Assembly: GCA_947372495.1 (NCBI GenBank)
Contig: CANBTZ010000003.1
Coordinates: forward strand, 1 to 37,725
DNA from: Comamonadaceae bacterium
Lineage (GTDB): Bacteria; Pseudomonadota; Gammaproteobacteria; Burkholderiales; Burkholderiaceae_C
Reading direction: 5' to 3'
Length of the DNA: 37,725 bases
Shown here: positions 8,116-15,721 of the stretch, piece after piece
How positions within the stretch are numbered: the first letter of the stretch is position 1
How the letters are laid out: each line of letters starts with the position of its first letter
Position numbers and translations under genes: made by a program
The notes under the pieces: model-generated
Databases searched by the model: none
What the model was told of the DNA's origin: nothing
The model's input: the letters and a program-made list of their open reading frames with translations, nothing else

Positions 8116-8829
8116 TCAGCGTCCCGGCTGGTCCCAGGACGCAGAGGCGCGCATGAGGCGCTCCAAGTCACGTTTGGCTTTGGAGGCCGCGGTCATGTCC
8201 ATGTGGGCCGGAAAACGCATCATCCAGTTGCCCATCGGGTCAACCACATACAAATGGTCTTGCAGCGCGTGTCCGGGTGCAGGACTCAACCAACTTTGCA
8301 GTGTGGCGGCGTCCATGCGCAGCGCTTGTGAAGGGTCCAGTGCCGGCAACAATTTGGTCGGCACGGCTGCTTCGTCGTTGATCAGCCACAACCTGTCCAG
8401 ACGGTCTTTGTCTTTGCCAAGTACCTCGCGCAGCTGGCGCTGAAAATACAGGTTCTGCTGGCATGCCGCATCGCATGCACCGCTGCCCACCGACACCAAG
8501 AGCCATTGCCCCTTGAGGCTGGACAACTGCAGTGCTTTGCCCTGCATGTCACGCACCGTGGCTTGCGGCATGTCTTTCGGGGGCGTGACCAGTTCGCCGT
8601 AGTTGCGACGGCTCTCAGGGCGGATCACGTAATACGTGACATACGAAGCGATCACGGGCGCGGCGCACACCAGCATCACCATCAGCATCTTGAAGCGGCC
8701 AGAGACGGTTCGGCGCTCATCGGCCTGAGCCACCTCGCCTGGTGCTGGCATGTCGTGCACGGTCATGGCCAAGGGCACATCAACCGTTTTTTTGTTTTCT
8801 GAGGGGTTGGACAATTTGGAACCAGACAT
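8116..8829 (-). CDS. Membrane-anchored SCO-like thioredoxin-fold protein of the cox cluster
   Basis: The 237-residue product has no standard gene name that I know. A polar N-terminus (1-45) is followed by one membrane helix (MLMVMLVCAAPVIASYVTYYVI, about 48-69). The periplasmic domain looks like a reduced SCO/thioredoxin fold: MQGKALQLSSLKGQWLLVSVGSGACDAAC, then a helix, then DHLYVVDPMGNWMMRFP. The motif CDAAC (Cys119, Cys123) is a CxxxC like that of SCO1, and a His precedes the final strand. Its position between surf1 and ctaA suggests oxidase assembly, perhaps copper or disulfide delivery. Start 8829 overlaps surf1 by 50 bases; ATG 8766 avoids the overlap, but neither has a clear ribosome site. 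Confidence 0.85.
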   Translation of the reverse strand: MSGSKLSNPSENKKTVDVPLAMTVHDMPAPGEVAQADERRTVSGRFKMLMVMLVCAAPVIASYVTYYVIRPESRRNYGELVTPPKDMPQATVRDMQGKALQLSSLKGQWLLVSVGSGACDAACQQNLYFQRQLREVLGKDKDRLDRLWLINDEAAVPTKLLPALDPSQALRMDAATLQSWLSPAPGHALQDHLYVVDPMGNWMMRFPAHMDMTAASKAKRDLERLMRASASWDQPGR

Positions 8830-9523
8830 AAAGTAAGGCGATCAGGGCACTGAGCCCGAACCACTGGAATGCATAACCATGGTGTTTTTCGATGCCCGAA
8901 GCCACTTGTGGCCACTCGCGCAACAAGCCTTCGCTGGCGGGGCCGGCTTGTGCCGCGCTGACTTCCAAGAGCGGCAAGCCTGTTTCAGCACGAAAATCAT
9001 TCAAGTCGAGATTTTGCCGTATCGGGCCCCGCTCCACGCCAGCGAAGTCATACATCCGTGAAGGCCATGGGGCCAAATGCGCTTGCAGGCTCACCTCGCC
9101 CTCGGGGGTGCTGACTTGCGGCAAGCTTTGGCGGTCAGTGAAGGACCGCGCCACCCAGCCGCGTTGCACCAAGATCGCGGCATCTGTCCCAGTCAGCACC
9201 AAGGGGGTCACCACATAAAAGCCTGCACGGCCTTGCATCTGCCGGTTGTCGAGGTAGACGGTTTTGGGGGCTTCCCAGCGGCCTTTGAGCAGCACGGGTC
9301 GGTGCAACAGGGCTTGGCGCTTTTCCAAACCCTCATCAGGCCGACCCAAGTCAACGCCCAGCACTGGCGCCATGGCCGCTTGCGAAAGCCTTTGGTCCAC
9401 GAGCAGCTGCTTTTCATCGGCCCGCCTCAGTTGCCAACGGCCCAAAGCCGCCGAAGCCAGCACCCCAAGGAGCGCAGCCAGCAGAATCAAGGAACGCCCC
9501 CAGGACAAGGAGCGCCCAGTCAT
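8780..9523 (-). CDS. SURF1-family cytochrome oxidase assembly protein
   Basis: SURF1 proteins are inner-membrane factors that help insert heme A into oxidase subunit I. The 247-residue product has the family layout: one N-terminal helix (SLILLAALLGVLASAALGRWQL, with the conserved GRWQLRR just after it), a periplasmic domain, and one C-terminal helix (FQWFGLSALIALLYVWFQIV). Conserved segments include RGWVARSFTDRQSLPQV and ASGIEKHHGYAFQWFGLSAL. The start codon is only 15 bases from the divergent DUF2909 start, so its promoter must lie inside that gene. It begins the second block of the oxidase cluster. Confidence 0.94.
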   Translation of the reverse strand: MTGRSLSWGRSLILLAALLGVLASAALGRWQLRRADEKQLLVDQRLSQAAMAPVLGVDLGRPDEGLEKRQALLHRPVLLKGRWEAPKTVYLDNRQMQGRAGFYVVTPLVLTGTDAAILVQRGWVARSFTDRQSLPQVSTPEGEVSLQAHLAPWPSRMYDFAGVERGPIRQNLDLNDFRAETGLPLLEVSAAQAGPASEGLLREWPQVASGIEKHHGYAFQWFGLSALIALLYVWFQIVQPLRKQKNG

Positions 9524-9538
9524 TGGATAATCCCGTTC

Positions 9539-9772
9539 ATGAAAATCCTTGTTGCATTTGCATTTGTGGCCATTTTGGCCAGTCTGGCCATGGCCTTGGT
9601 GTACATGATGCGCGGCGGCGCACCCAGTTCAGAAGGCCAACCGCGGCCCAAAGGCAATATGGCGCGGGCATTGGCTTTTCGGGTCGGATTTTCCATCCTG
9701 CTGTTCATCTGTGTCCTCATCTCTTGGAAGATGGGCTGGATTCAGCCTTCGGGTATTCCGGCCGGCGCCTGA
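9539..9772 (+). CDS. Twin-transmembrane protein, DUF2909 family
   Basis: This 77-residue protein has two hydrophobic helices, AFAFVAILASLAMALVYMM (about 6-24) and FRVGFSILLFICVLISWKMGW (about 47-67), joined by a polar loop with PRPKGN. Its size, topology and place beside cox genes fit the DUF2909 twin-transmembrane family. I infer the family from the pattern, and no function is known to me. The track gives a 231-residue ORF from 9077, but everything before 9539 is antisense to surf1. It is the only plus-strand gene inside the oxidase cluster, 15 bases from the divergent surf1 start and ending at a bidirectional terminator shared with coxC. Confidence 0.85.
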   Translation: MKILVAFAFVAILASLAMALVYMMRGGAPSSEGQPRPKGNMARALAFRVGFSILLFICVLISWKMGWIQPSGIPAGA

Positions 9773-9785
9773 TTTGCCACCACAC

Positions 9786-9814
9786 AAAAAAAGCGCCCGA
9801 CTGGGCGCTTTTTT
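9786..9814. terminator. Bidirectional Rho-independent terminator between DUF2909 gene and coxC
   Basis: The stem AAGCGCCC/GGGCGCTT has a GACT loop and is flanked by an A tract on the left and a matching T tract on the right, giving a U tail on either strand. It should stop both the plus-strand DUF2909 transcript and the minus-strand coxB-to-coxC transcript. This splits the oxidase cluster into two transcription units. Confidence 0.93.
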
Positions 9815-9832
9815 GTTGCGGCTAGGCAGCCA

Positions 9833-10714
9833 TCAGAGCCAGTACACGAGGATGTACAAACCCAGCCACACCACGTCAACGAAGTGCCAATACCAAGCTG
9901 CACCTTCAAAACCGAAGTGACGCTCAGTTGTGAAATGGCCCTTTTGCAGGCGCAGTGTGATGAACAGCAGCATCAACATGCCCACAAACACGTGGAAACC
10001 ATGGAAGCCGGTCAGCATGTAAAAGGTCGAACCGTAAACACCGGACGACAGTTTCAAGTTCATGTCGCTCCAGGCGTGGGCGTATTCATAACCCTGAACA
10101 AACAAGAAGACAACGCCCAACAACACTGTCATCCACATGAAGCGGATGGTCTTGCTGCGGTCACCGTGCTGCAAAGCGTGGTGAGCGATGGTCAGCGTCA
10201 CACCCGAAGTCAACAGCAAAGCGGTGTTGATGGTGGGGAGCCAGAACGGCGTCATGGTCTGGAAGGGCTCGATGATGCCGGCGGGCGAAGCCGTGGCACC
10301 GGCTGCCAGCGAAGGCCACACCGCTTTGAAGTCAGGCCAGATCAAGGCGTTTTCCAGGCTGCCCAGGGCCGGCAAGGAGTGCATGCGGGCCCACCACAGT
10401 GCCGAGAAAAAGGCACCGAAGAACATGACTTCCGAGAAGATGAACCAGGTCATGCTCCAGCGGTAAGACAGGTCGATTTTGTGGCCGTACATACCGCCTT
10501 CGCTCTCAGCGATGGCTTCTTTGAACCATTGGTACAAAACCACCAACCACCAGGCCAAACCACCGAACAAGGCATAACGGCCCCAGTCTGCGCCATTGAT
10601 CCACTGACCTGCGCCAAGAATCACGAAAAACAGACCAATGGCCGCCATCACGGGGTGACGTGATGAGTGGGGAACGTAGTAATAAGGCGTTGTGCCGTGT
10701 GCGGTAGAACTCAT
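9833..10714 (-). CDS. coxC: Cytochrome c oxidase subunit III
   Basis: Subunit III is a seven-helix integral membrane protein that supports proton uptake and stability of the aa3 oxidase. From ATG 10714 the product has 293 residues, starting MSSTAHGTTPYYYVPHSSRHP. Typical segments are YSWRMSTWF-like SYRWSMTWFIFSEVMFFGAFFSALWWAR with the conserved helix-III Glu, NTALLLTSGVTLTIAHHAL, and the C-terminal HGFHVFVGMLMLLFITLRL plus FEGAAWYWHFVDVVWLGLYILVYW. An AGGAG ribosome site supports this start; the track's extension to 10918 runs through the DUF2970 gene. It ends the first block of the cluster, 19 bases from a terminator. Confidence 0.96.
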   Translation of the reverse strand: MSSTAHGTTPYYYVPHSSRHPVMAAIGLFFVILGAGQWINGADWGRYALFGGLAWWLVVLYQWFKEAIAESEGGMYGHKIDLSYRWSMTWFIFSEVMFFGAFFSALWWARMHSLPALGSLENALIWPDFKAVWPSLAAGATASPAGIIEPFQTMTPFWLPTINTALLLTSGVTLTIAHHALQHGDRSKTIRFMWMTVLLGVVFLFVQGYEYAHAWSDMNLKLSSGVYGSTFYMLTGFHGFHVFVGMLMLLFITLRLQKGHFTTERHFGFEGAAWYWHFVDVVWLGLYILVYWL

Positions 10715-10755
10715 GGGGACTCCTGCTCTCTTTTCTTGGTAACTCAATTCTGGGG

Positions 10756-10953
10756 TTAAAAACCGGTGGGTTGAACCACCACCCAATTGACCAGGGCCAT
10801 CAGCCCCAGCACAAATAACAATGCAATCGCAATGCCCACCACAATGATGTGAAAGGGATTGAGACGCTCGGTGTCTTTCTGGTAATCGGCACTTTTGCGG
10901 ATGCCCAAGAAAGACCACAGCACGGCCTGAATGGTGCGCAGCATGGCACTCAT
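10756..10953 (-). CDS. DUF2970 small membrane protein of the cox operon
   Basis: The 65-residue product has one membrane helix, NPFHIIVVGIAIALLFVLGLMALVNWVVV (about 32-60). Before it comes an amphipathic stretch, TIQAVLWSFLGIRKSADYQKD, that is characteristic of DUF2970 proteins, which sit between ctaG and coxC in betaproteobacteria. The ATG overlaps the ctaG stop by four bases (ATGA). Its function is unknown; an accessory role in oxidase assembly or stability follows from position only. MLRTI at residue 4 is a possible alternative start. Confidence 0.9.
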   Translation of the reverse strand: MSAMLRTIQAVLWSFLGIRKSADYQKDTERLNPFHIIVVGIAIALLFVLGLMALVNWVVVQPTGF

Positions 10954-11558
10954 GAGCCCACTCCGTTCATCGGCGCCACTTGAGCGACAGGTGCTGCAGG
11001 CGTCTTACCGCCCACCTCGAAAAACGTGTAGGACAAGGTGATGGTGCTCACGTCCTTGGACAGCTTGGGATCGATGACAAACGAAACCGGCCATTGCTTT
11101 TTCTCGCCAGGCTCGAGCGTGTACTGGTTAAAGCAAAAACACTCGAGCTTGTTGAAATGGCTGGCCGCCTGGTGAGGCGCGTAGCTCGGAATGGCCTGCG
11201 CCGCCATGCGGCGGTTTTGGACATTCTGGAACTCGTACATGACCGTGGCCAGCTCGCCAGGATGGACCTGCACCGATCGCTTTTGTGGCTTGAATTCCCA
11301 GGGCCCACGGGCATTGGCATCGAACTCCACCGTGATGGTGCGGCTCAAATCCACTTGGGTGTTGGCAGGCAACTTGACTGCTGCACCCGTGGTTCCGTTG
11401 CCGGGCACCATGCGCTCCGAGACCGACAGGATGTTGATCCCGGTGATCTCGCAGATGTGTTTGTAAATCGGGATGAGCGCGTACCCAAAGCAGAACATAC
11501 CCGCAGTCACGACTGCCAGTTTGCCCACCATCTTCAAGTTTTCAGAGCGCAGGTTCAT
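10950..11558 (-). CDS. ctaG: Cytochrome c oxidase assembly protein CtaG (Cox11 family)
   Basis: CtaG/Cox11 delivers copper to the CuB centre of subunit I. The 202-residue product has a short cytoplasmic N-terminus, one helix (KLAVVTAGMFCFGYALIPIY, about 13-32) with the family signature YKHICEITGIN directly after it, and a periplasmic beta domain. The copper-binding motif is KLECFCFNQYTLEPGE, with the CFC cysteines. Conserved NRRMAAQAIPSYAPHQAASHFNK precedes it. The gene stands between the 36-aa assembly protein (10-base gap) and DUF2970 (four-base overlap). Confidence 0.96.
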   Translation of the reverse strand: MNLRSENLKMVGKLAVVTAGMFCFGYALIPIYKHICEITGINILSVSERMVPGNGTTGAAVKLPANTQVDLSRTITVEFDANARGPWEFKPQKRSVQVHPGELATVMYEFQNVQNRRMAAQAIPSYAPHQAASHFNKLECFCFNQYTLEPGEKKQWPVSFVIDPKLSKDVSTITLSYTFFEVGGKTPAAPVAQVAPMNGVGS

Positions 11559-11568
11559 CCGATTTGCC

Positions 11569-11679
11569 TCAATAGCCCAAAAGCACCATCTTGGTCAAAA
11601 AGCCCACGAAAAACACAACGGCTACCGAGGCCAGAATCAGGCCCAGGCGCACATTGTTTTTCTTTTGTTCGGGTGTCAT
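11569..11679 (-). CDS. Cytochrome oxidase small assembly protein, 36 aa
   Basis: This gene is too short for the ORF track. Reading the minus strand from ATG 11679 gives 36 residues: a charged N-terminus (MTPEQKKNNVRL), one membrane helix (LILASVAVVFFVGFLTKMVLL) and a TGA stop at 11569-11571. It fills the gap between coxA (stop 13 bases upstream) and ctaG (start 10 bases downstream). Both its sequence and position match the short proteins annotated as cytochrome oxidase small assembly protein in Comamonadaceae. The family match is from memory of the pattern; the frame itself is read directly. Confidence 0.85.
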   Translation of the reverse strand: MTPEQKKNNVRLGLILASVAVVFFVGFLTKMVLLGY

Positions 11680-11692
11680 CACAAGCCTGCGA

Positions 11693-13309
11693 TCAGCCGA
11701 TCACGCGCGTGGCGGACTCGTCGAGCTTGGGTGGATTTTCGAAGGTGTGGAAAGGTGCTGGCGAAGGCACTTCCCACTCCAGACCCTCAGCGGCTTCCCA
11801 AGGTTTCTGGCTTGCTTTGTCGCCTTGACCACGCATGGTCGGAAGCACAATGAACAAGAAGAAGTAAACCTGAGCGAAGCCGAAGAAGAAAGCACCGACT
11901 GAAGCAATCATGTTGAAGTCAGTGAACTGCATCGGGTAGTCGGCATAGCGACGTGGCATGCCAGCCAGACCCAAGAAGTGCATCGGGAAGAAGGTCACGT
12001 TGAAGGAAATCAACGACCACCAGAAGTGCAGTTTGCCGCGCGATTCGTTGTACATCACACCGGTCCACTTGGGCACCCAGTAGTAAAAGCCAGCGAACAA
12101 AGCGAACAGCGAACCCGCCACCAGCACGTAGTGGAAGTGAGCCACCACGTAGTAAGTGTCTTGCATCTGGATGTCGATGGGAGCCATCGACAAGATCAGG
12201 CCTGTGAAGCCGCCCAGCGTGAACACGAAGATGAAACCCACAGCAAACAGCATGGGGGTTTCAAACGTCATGGAACCACGCCACATGGTGGCGATCCAGT
12301 TGAAGATCTTCACAGCGGTCGGCACGGCAATCAGCATCGTGGCGTACATGAAGAACAACTGACCTGTCACGGGCATGCCGGTCGTGAACATGTGGTGTGC
12401 CCACACGATGAACGACAAAATAGCGATCGAGGAGGTGGCGTACACCATCGAGGCGTAACCAAACAACTTCTTGCGGGCAAAAGCAGGCACGATCTGGCTG
12501 ATGATGCCGAAGGCCGGCAAGATCATGATGTACACCTCAGGGTGACCGAAGAACCAGAAGATGTGCTGGTACATGACCGGGTCACCGCCACCAGCAGGAT
12601 TGAAGAAGCTGGTGCCAAAGTGGCGATCGGTCAAGGTCATGGTGATCGCGCCAGCCAAAACGGGCATCACAGCGATCAGCAGGTAAGCAGTGATCAACCA
12701 AGTCCATGCGAACATGGGCATCTTCATCAGTGTCATGCCAGGAGCGCGCATGTTCAGGATGGTCACGATGATGTTGATCGAACCCATGATGGACGATGCA
12801 CCCAGGATGTGCATGGCAAAAATACCTGCGTCCATCGAAGGACCCATTTGCAGGGTCAGCGGTGCGTACAGTGTCCAGCCAGCAGCAGGTGCGCCGCCAG
12901 GCATGAAGAACGAACCGGCCAACATGATGGCTGCAGGAATCATCAGCCAGAAGCTGAAGTTGTTCATGCGGGCAAAGGCCATGTCAGAAGCGCCGATTTG
13001 CAAAGGCAGCATCCAGTTCGCAAAGCCCACGAAGGCGGGCATGATCGCGCCGAACACCATGATCAGACCGTGCATGGTCGTGAACTGGTTGAACAGCTCG
13101 GGGTTGACGATTTGCAGGCCAGGCTGGAACAGCTCGGCACGGATCAGCAGGGCCAAAACGCCGCCAATCATGAGCATGGCGAAACTGAACAACAGGTACA
13201 GCGTACCGATGTCCTTGTGGTTGGTCGCAAAGACCCAGCGACGCCAGCCAGCAGGCGCGTGACCGTGGTCGTCGTGAGCGTGATCGTGATGGTCGAGAAC
13301 GGCACTCAT
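11693..13309 (-). CDS. coxA: Cytochrome c oxidase subunit I (aa3 type)
   Basis: Subunit I carries heme a and the heme a3-CuB site where oxygen is reduced and protons are pumped. The 538-residue product has twelve membrane helices in the type-A family order. Landmarks are [14 protein letters not shown] (heme a ligand), [17 protein letters not shown] (CuB His and the cross-linked Tyr), [11 protein letters not shown] (two CuB His), the K-channel region, and [13 protein letters not shown] (heme a3 and heme a ligands). The E(S)-type helix VI signature GHPEVY points to an A1-type enzyme. The N-terminus is unusually His/Asp-rich ([11 protein letters not shown]), a possible metal-binding tail. It follows coxB after 33 bases. 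Confidence 0.97.
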   Translation of the reverse strand: MSAVLDHHDHAHDDHGHAPAGWRRWVFATNHKDIGTLYLLFSFAMLMIGGVLALLIRAELFQPGLQIVNPELFNQFTTMHGLIMVFGAIMPAFVGFANWMLPLQIGASDMAFARMNNFSFWLMIPAAIMLAGSFFMPGGAPAAGWTLYAPLTLQMGPSMDAGIFAMHILGASSIMGSINIIVTILNMRAPGMTLMKMPMFAWTWLITAYLLIAVMPVLAGAITMTLTDRHFGTSFFNPAGGGDPVMYQHIFWFFGHPEVYIMILPAFGIISQIVPAFARKKLFGYASMVYATSSIAILSFIVWAHHMFTTGMPVTGQLFFMYATMLIAVPTAVKIFNWIATMWRGSMTFETPMLFAVGFIFVFTLGGFTGLILSMAPIDIQMQDTYYVVAHFHYVLVAGSLFALFAGFYYWVPKWTGVMYNESRGKLHFWWSLISFNVTFFPMHFLGLAGMPRRYADYPMQFTDFNMIASVGAFFFGFAQVYFFLFIVLPTMRGQGDKASQKPWEAAEGLEWEVPSPAPFHTFENPPKLDESATRVIG

Positions 13310-13342
13310 CTTGATTTCCTCTTTACTTGATACGGTTCAGGC

Positions 13343-14515
13343 TTACTTGCGAGCGGCCAGCACATCCGCTGGTTGCACAATCTGCCCGGTCTTGTTCGAC
13401 CAGTTGTTCTTGGTGAAAGTGATCACAGCAGCGATCTCGGTGTCGGACAGTTGCTTCCACGAGGGCATGGCACCATTGTTTTGACCATTGAGCAGCACAG
13501 CCACTTGCTTGAGTTTGTCTGCATCCAGCACAACAGCCGAACCATCGAGTGGTTTGATCGGACCGGCACCCTTGCCGTTGGCCTGGTGGCAAGCAGCGCA
13601 GTTGGCCGCGTAGACCTTCTCGCCGCGCTTGGACAAATCGTCCAAAGCCCAAACTTTGCTTGGATCGTCCGCCTTGGCCGCTTGTTTCTTCTTCTCGACG
13701 TCCACCCACTTCGCGTAGTCCTCAACAGACAGGACTTTCACATGGATAGGCATGTAAGCGTGTTCTTTACCGCACAGTTCTTGGCACTGGCCGTAGAAGT
13801 CACCCGTCTTTTCGGCGCGGAACCAGGTATCACGAACAAAACCAGGGATCGCATCTTGTTTGATACCGAAAGCAGGCACAGCGAAGGCGTGGATCACGTC
13901 GTTGGCTGTCGTGATCACGCGCACCTTTTTGCCCACAGGCACCACCAAGGGGTTGTCCACTTTGAGCAGGTAGTTGTCGCCTTCGGGTTTGCCCGCGTTG
14001 GACATGGCGCGCTGGCTGGAGTCCAGAGTGGAGATGTAGCTCAGGCCTTCGCCCTCACCTTTGAGGTAGTCATAACCCCATTTCCACTGGTAGCCGGTGG
14101 CCTTGATCGTCAGATCGGCGTTGGTGGTGTCTTTTTGGGCCACCAGCACTTTGGTCGCTGGCAGGGCCATCAAGATCACGATCAGGAAAGGCGCTGCGGT
14201 CCACAAAATTTCAACGGTGACCGACTCGCTGAAGGTCGCAGGCTTGTGGCCCACAGATTTGCGGTGCTTCCAGATGGAATAGAACATCACCGAAAAAACG
14301 GCAATGAAAATCACCGTGCAGATGATCAACATCATCCAGTGCAACCAATGCTGCTCTTCGGCGATTTTGGTCACCGGAGGGGCAAAGTTCAATTGGTTGA
14401 CTGCGGGACCGCCCGGCAAGTCATTGACGGCGTGGGCGGCTGTCGCCAGCATCACGCCTGTGAAGATGCCCACGCGGGACAGCAGCGAAGCCAGTTTTCT
14501 GGAAATGTTCTTCAT
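13343..14515 (-). CDS. coxB: Cytochrome c oxidase subunit II fused to a cytochrome c domain
   Basis: Subunit II takes electrons from cytochrome c at its CuA centre. From ATG 14515 the product has 390 residues. A signal peptide is followed by two membrane helices (about 58-80 and 100-122) and the CuA domain with all ligands visible: His209 (NDVIHAF), then Cys244, Glu246, Cys248, His252 and Met255 in YGQCQELCGKEHAYMP. After a Lys-rich linker comes a c-type cytochrome domain with CAACH (306-310) and distal Met in GAMPSW. The fusion makes this caa3-like in subunit II. The track's start at 14878 adds upstream non-coding and antisense sequence. It is the first gene of the operon. Confidence 0.96.
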   Translation of the reverse strand: MKNISRKLASLLSRVGIFTGVMLATAAHAVNDLPGGPAVNQLNFAPPVTKIAEEQHWLHWMMLIICTVIFIAVFSVMFYSIWKHRKSVGHKPATFSESVTVEILWTAAPFLIVILMALPATKVLVAQKDTTNADLTIKATGYQWKWGYDYLKGEGEGLSYISTLDSSQRAMSNAGKPEGDNYLLKVDNPLVVPVGKKVRVITTANDVIHAFAVPAFGIKQDAIPGFVRDTWFRAEKTGDFYGQCQELCGKEHAYMPIHVKVLSVEDYAKWVDVEKKKQAAKADDPSKVWALDDLSKRGEKVYAANCAACHQANGKGAGPIKPLDGSAVVLDADKLKQVAVLLNGQNNGAMPSWKQLSDTEIAAVITFTKNNWSNKTGQIVQPADVLAARK

Positions 14516-14765
14516 GGTTCTCACAAACTTCCAAGTCACGTTTAGATCCACACCTTTGGCCCCGGCTGTTGCCAGCCCGGGCCAGGCCAGCGCATAACGC
14601 CAAGCCTTTCTTAGGGATTCGCCTCTGATGAATAACATATTCAACAGATTTCTCGCTTGGGCGCAATGCAAACCCCATAAGCGCCAGATGAACTGGACGG
14701 ACGAAATAGCGGCGAATTTTACCTGACTTGTGAATGGGTTTTGATATTTCTCAAAGCCAATGCCA
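14516..14765 (-). promoter_or_regulatory. Upstream region of the coxB operon
   Basis: This 250-base gap should hold the promoter of the minus-strand oxidase operon. I cannot fix -35 and -10 boxes with confidence. The only clear element is a perfect dyad TGAATA-ACA-TATTCA at 14629-14643, about 115 bases before the coxB start, which could be an operator. No small gene is convincing here. Confidence 0.4.
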
Positions 14766-15668
14766 TCAAGTCTTTCTGGCGCTGAGCATCTGGCGCATGT
14801 CGTCCAGGCCAATTTGGCTCTCCGACTGCACTTTGTGGCGCGCCATGGGCTTGAGCGCGTGACCGTACACCACCTCAAACGTCAAGCACAGCCGGCCCTG
14901 CTCATCGGGCCGGGCCAAGGCCTGCAAAGCCTGCATCAAATCGGCCCGCCAGCGGCGTCCACGCAGCCCTGCAAACCTCTGCCCATGCAGGTTTCGGCCC
15001 AGTTCGCGCAGTTCGGCCAGCAAGCGCTCGGGGGTTTCATAACTCAAGGTGATCCGCTCCATGTCCATGACAGGCTCGGCGAACCCGGCATGCACCAGCA
15101 TGTCGCCCCAATCGTGCATGTCGGTGAACTCATGGGCGGGCGCTGGCCAGCCCTTTTGGGCATAAATTTGACGCAATTCCCGCAGGGTATCAGGGCCAAA
15201 ACACGAAAACATCAGAAAACCGTCGACCGCCAGCGCCCGGTGCCAGGCCGCAATCAAGGCCTGCGGGTCGGCCGCATGGTGCAGCTGCATGTTGGCCCAC
15301 AGCATGTGAATCGCCCCTGCGGGCGGGGAGCCCACATGGGCCGCAGGCCCCATCCAGCGCGAAAGCTGCCACCAAGCGCCACGGGTCTGCAAATGAGCCG
15401 CCTGGGCGTGCGCCGCCTGCTTGGCCACCAGCCAGGCCGGGGCTTTGGGGTAGCGCTGCAGCAACTTTTGGTGCGCCTCGATCCCGCCCCGCAACGGCTC
15501 CCAATGCGCCCAGGTTTGGGGCTGCAAACGGATGAAGTCCAGCCGTTCCAGCATGCGAGAGGCTATTTCTTCGTGCAGCCAGGGTGACGCAACACCGTGC
15601 ACAGGCAAAGCAGCCCATCGCTCAGAGGCAAGCGGGTCGAGGGTGGGGGGGCGTTCAGAAGAGGACAT
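14766..15668 (-). CDS. BioC-like SAM-dependent methyltransferase homologue with degenerate motif I
   Basis: The C-terminal half resembles BioC, the malonyl-ACP O-methyltransferase of biotin synthesis. LWANMQLHHAADPQALIAAWHRALAVDGFLMFSCFGPDTLRELR is the post-motif II/III region, followed by FTDMHDWGDMLVHAGFAEPVMDMERITLSYETPERLLAELRELG. But the usual glycine-rich SAM-binding motif I (D/ExGxGxG) is not seen; at the expected place (about residues 57-66) the protein reads EPLRGGIEAH. It may not bind SAM normally. I chose MSSS at 15668 (300 residues); 15698 is the alternative. It is divergent from comF, and no other bio gene is near. Confidence 0.8.
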   Translation of the reverse strand: MSSSERPPTLDPLASERWAALPVHGVASPWLHEEIASRMLERLDFIRLQPQTWAHWEPLRGGIEAHQKLLQRYPKAPAWLVAKQAAHAQAAHLQTRGAWWQLSRWMGPAAHVGSPPAGAIHMLWANMQLHHAADPQALIAAWHRALAVDGFLMFSCFGPDTLRELRQIYAQKGWPAPAHEFTDMHDWGDMLVHAGFAEPVMDMERITLSYETPERLLAELRELGRNLHGQRFAGLRGRRWRADLMQALQALARPDEQGRLCLTFEVVYGHALKPMARHKVQSESQIGLDDMRQMLSARKT

Positions 15669-15721
15669 GTCAATCCATTCGGGCCTTGCAGGCCGCAACA
15701 GCCTGGCAGTATATTGATTTC

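Noticed and set aside
9077-9538. Upstream part of the 231-aa plus-strand ORF that ends with the DUF2909 gene.
   Set aside because: It is antisense to surf1; only the last 77 codons from 9539 form a sensible two-helix protein.
11978-13330. 450-aa plus-strand ORF antisense to coxA.
   Set aside because: It is a composition shadow of coxA: His/Gln/Gly-rich, with no ribosome site and no recognisable domain.
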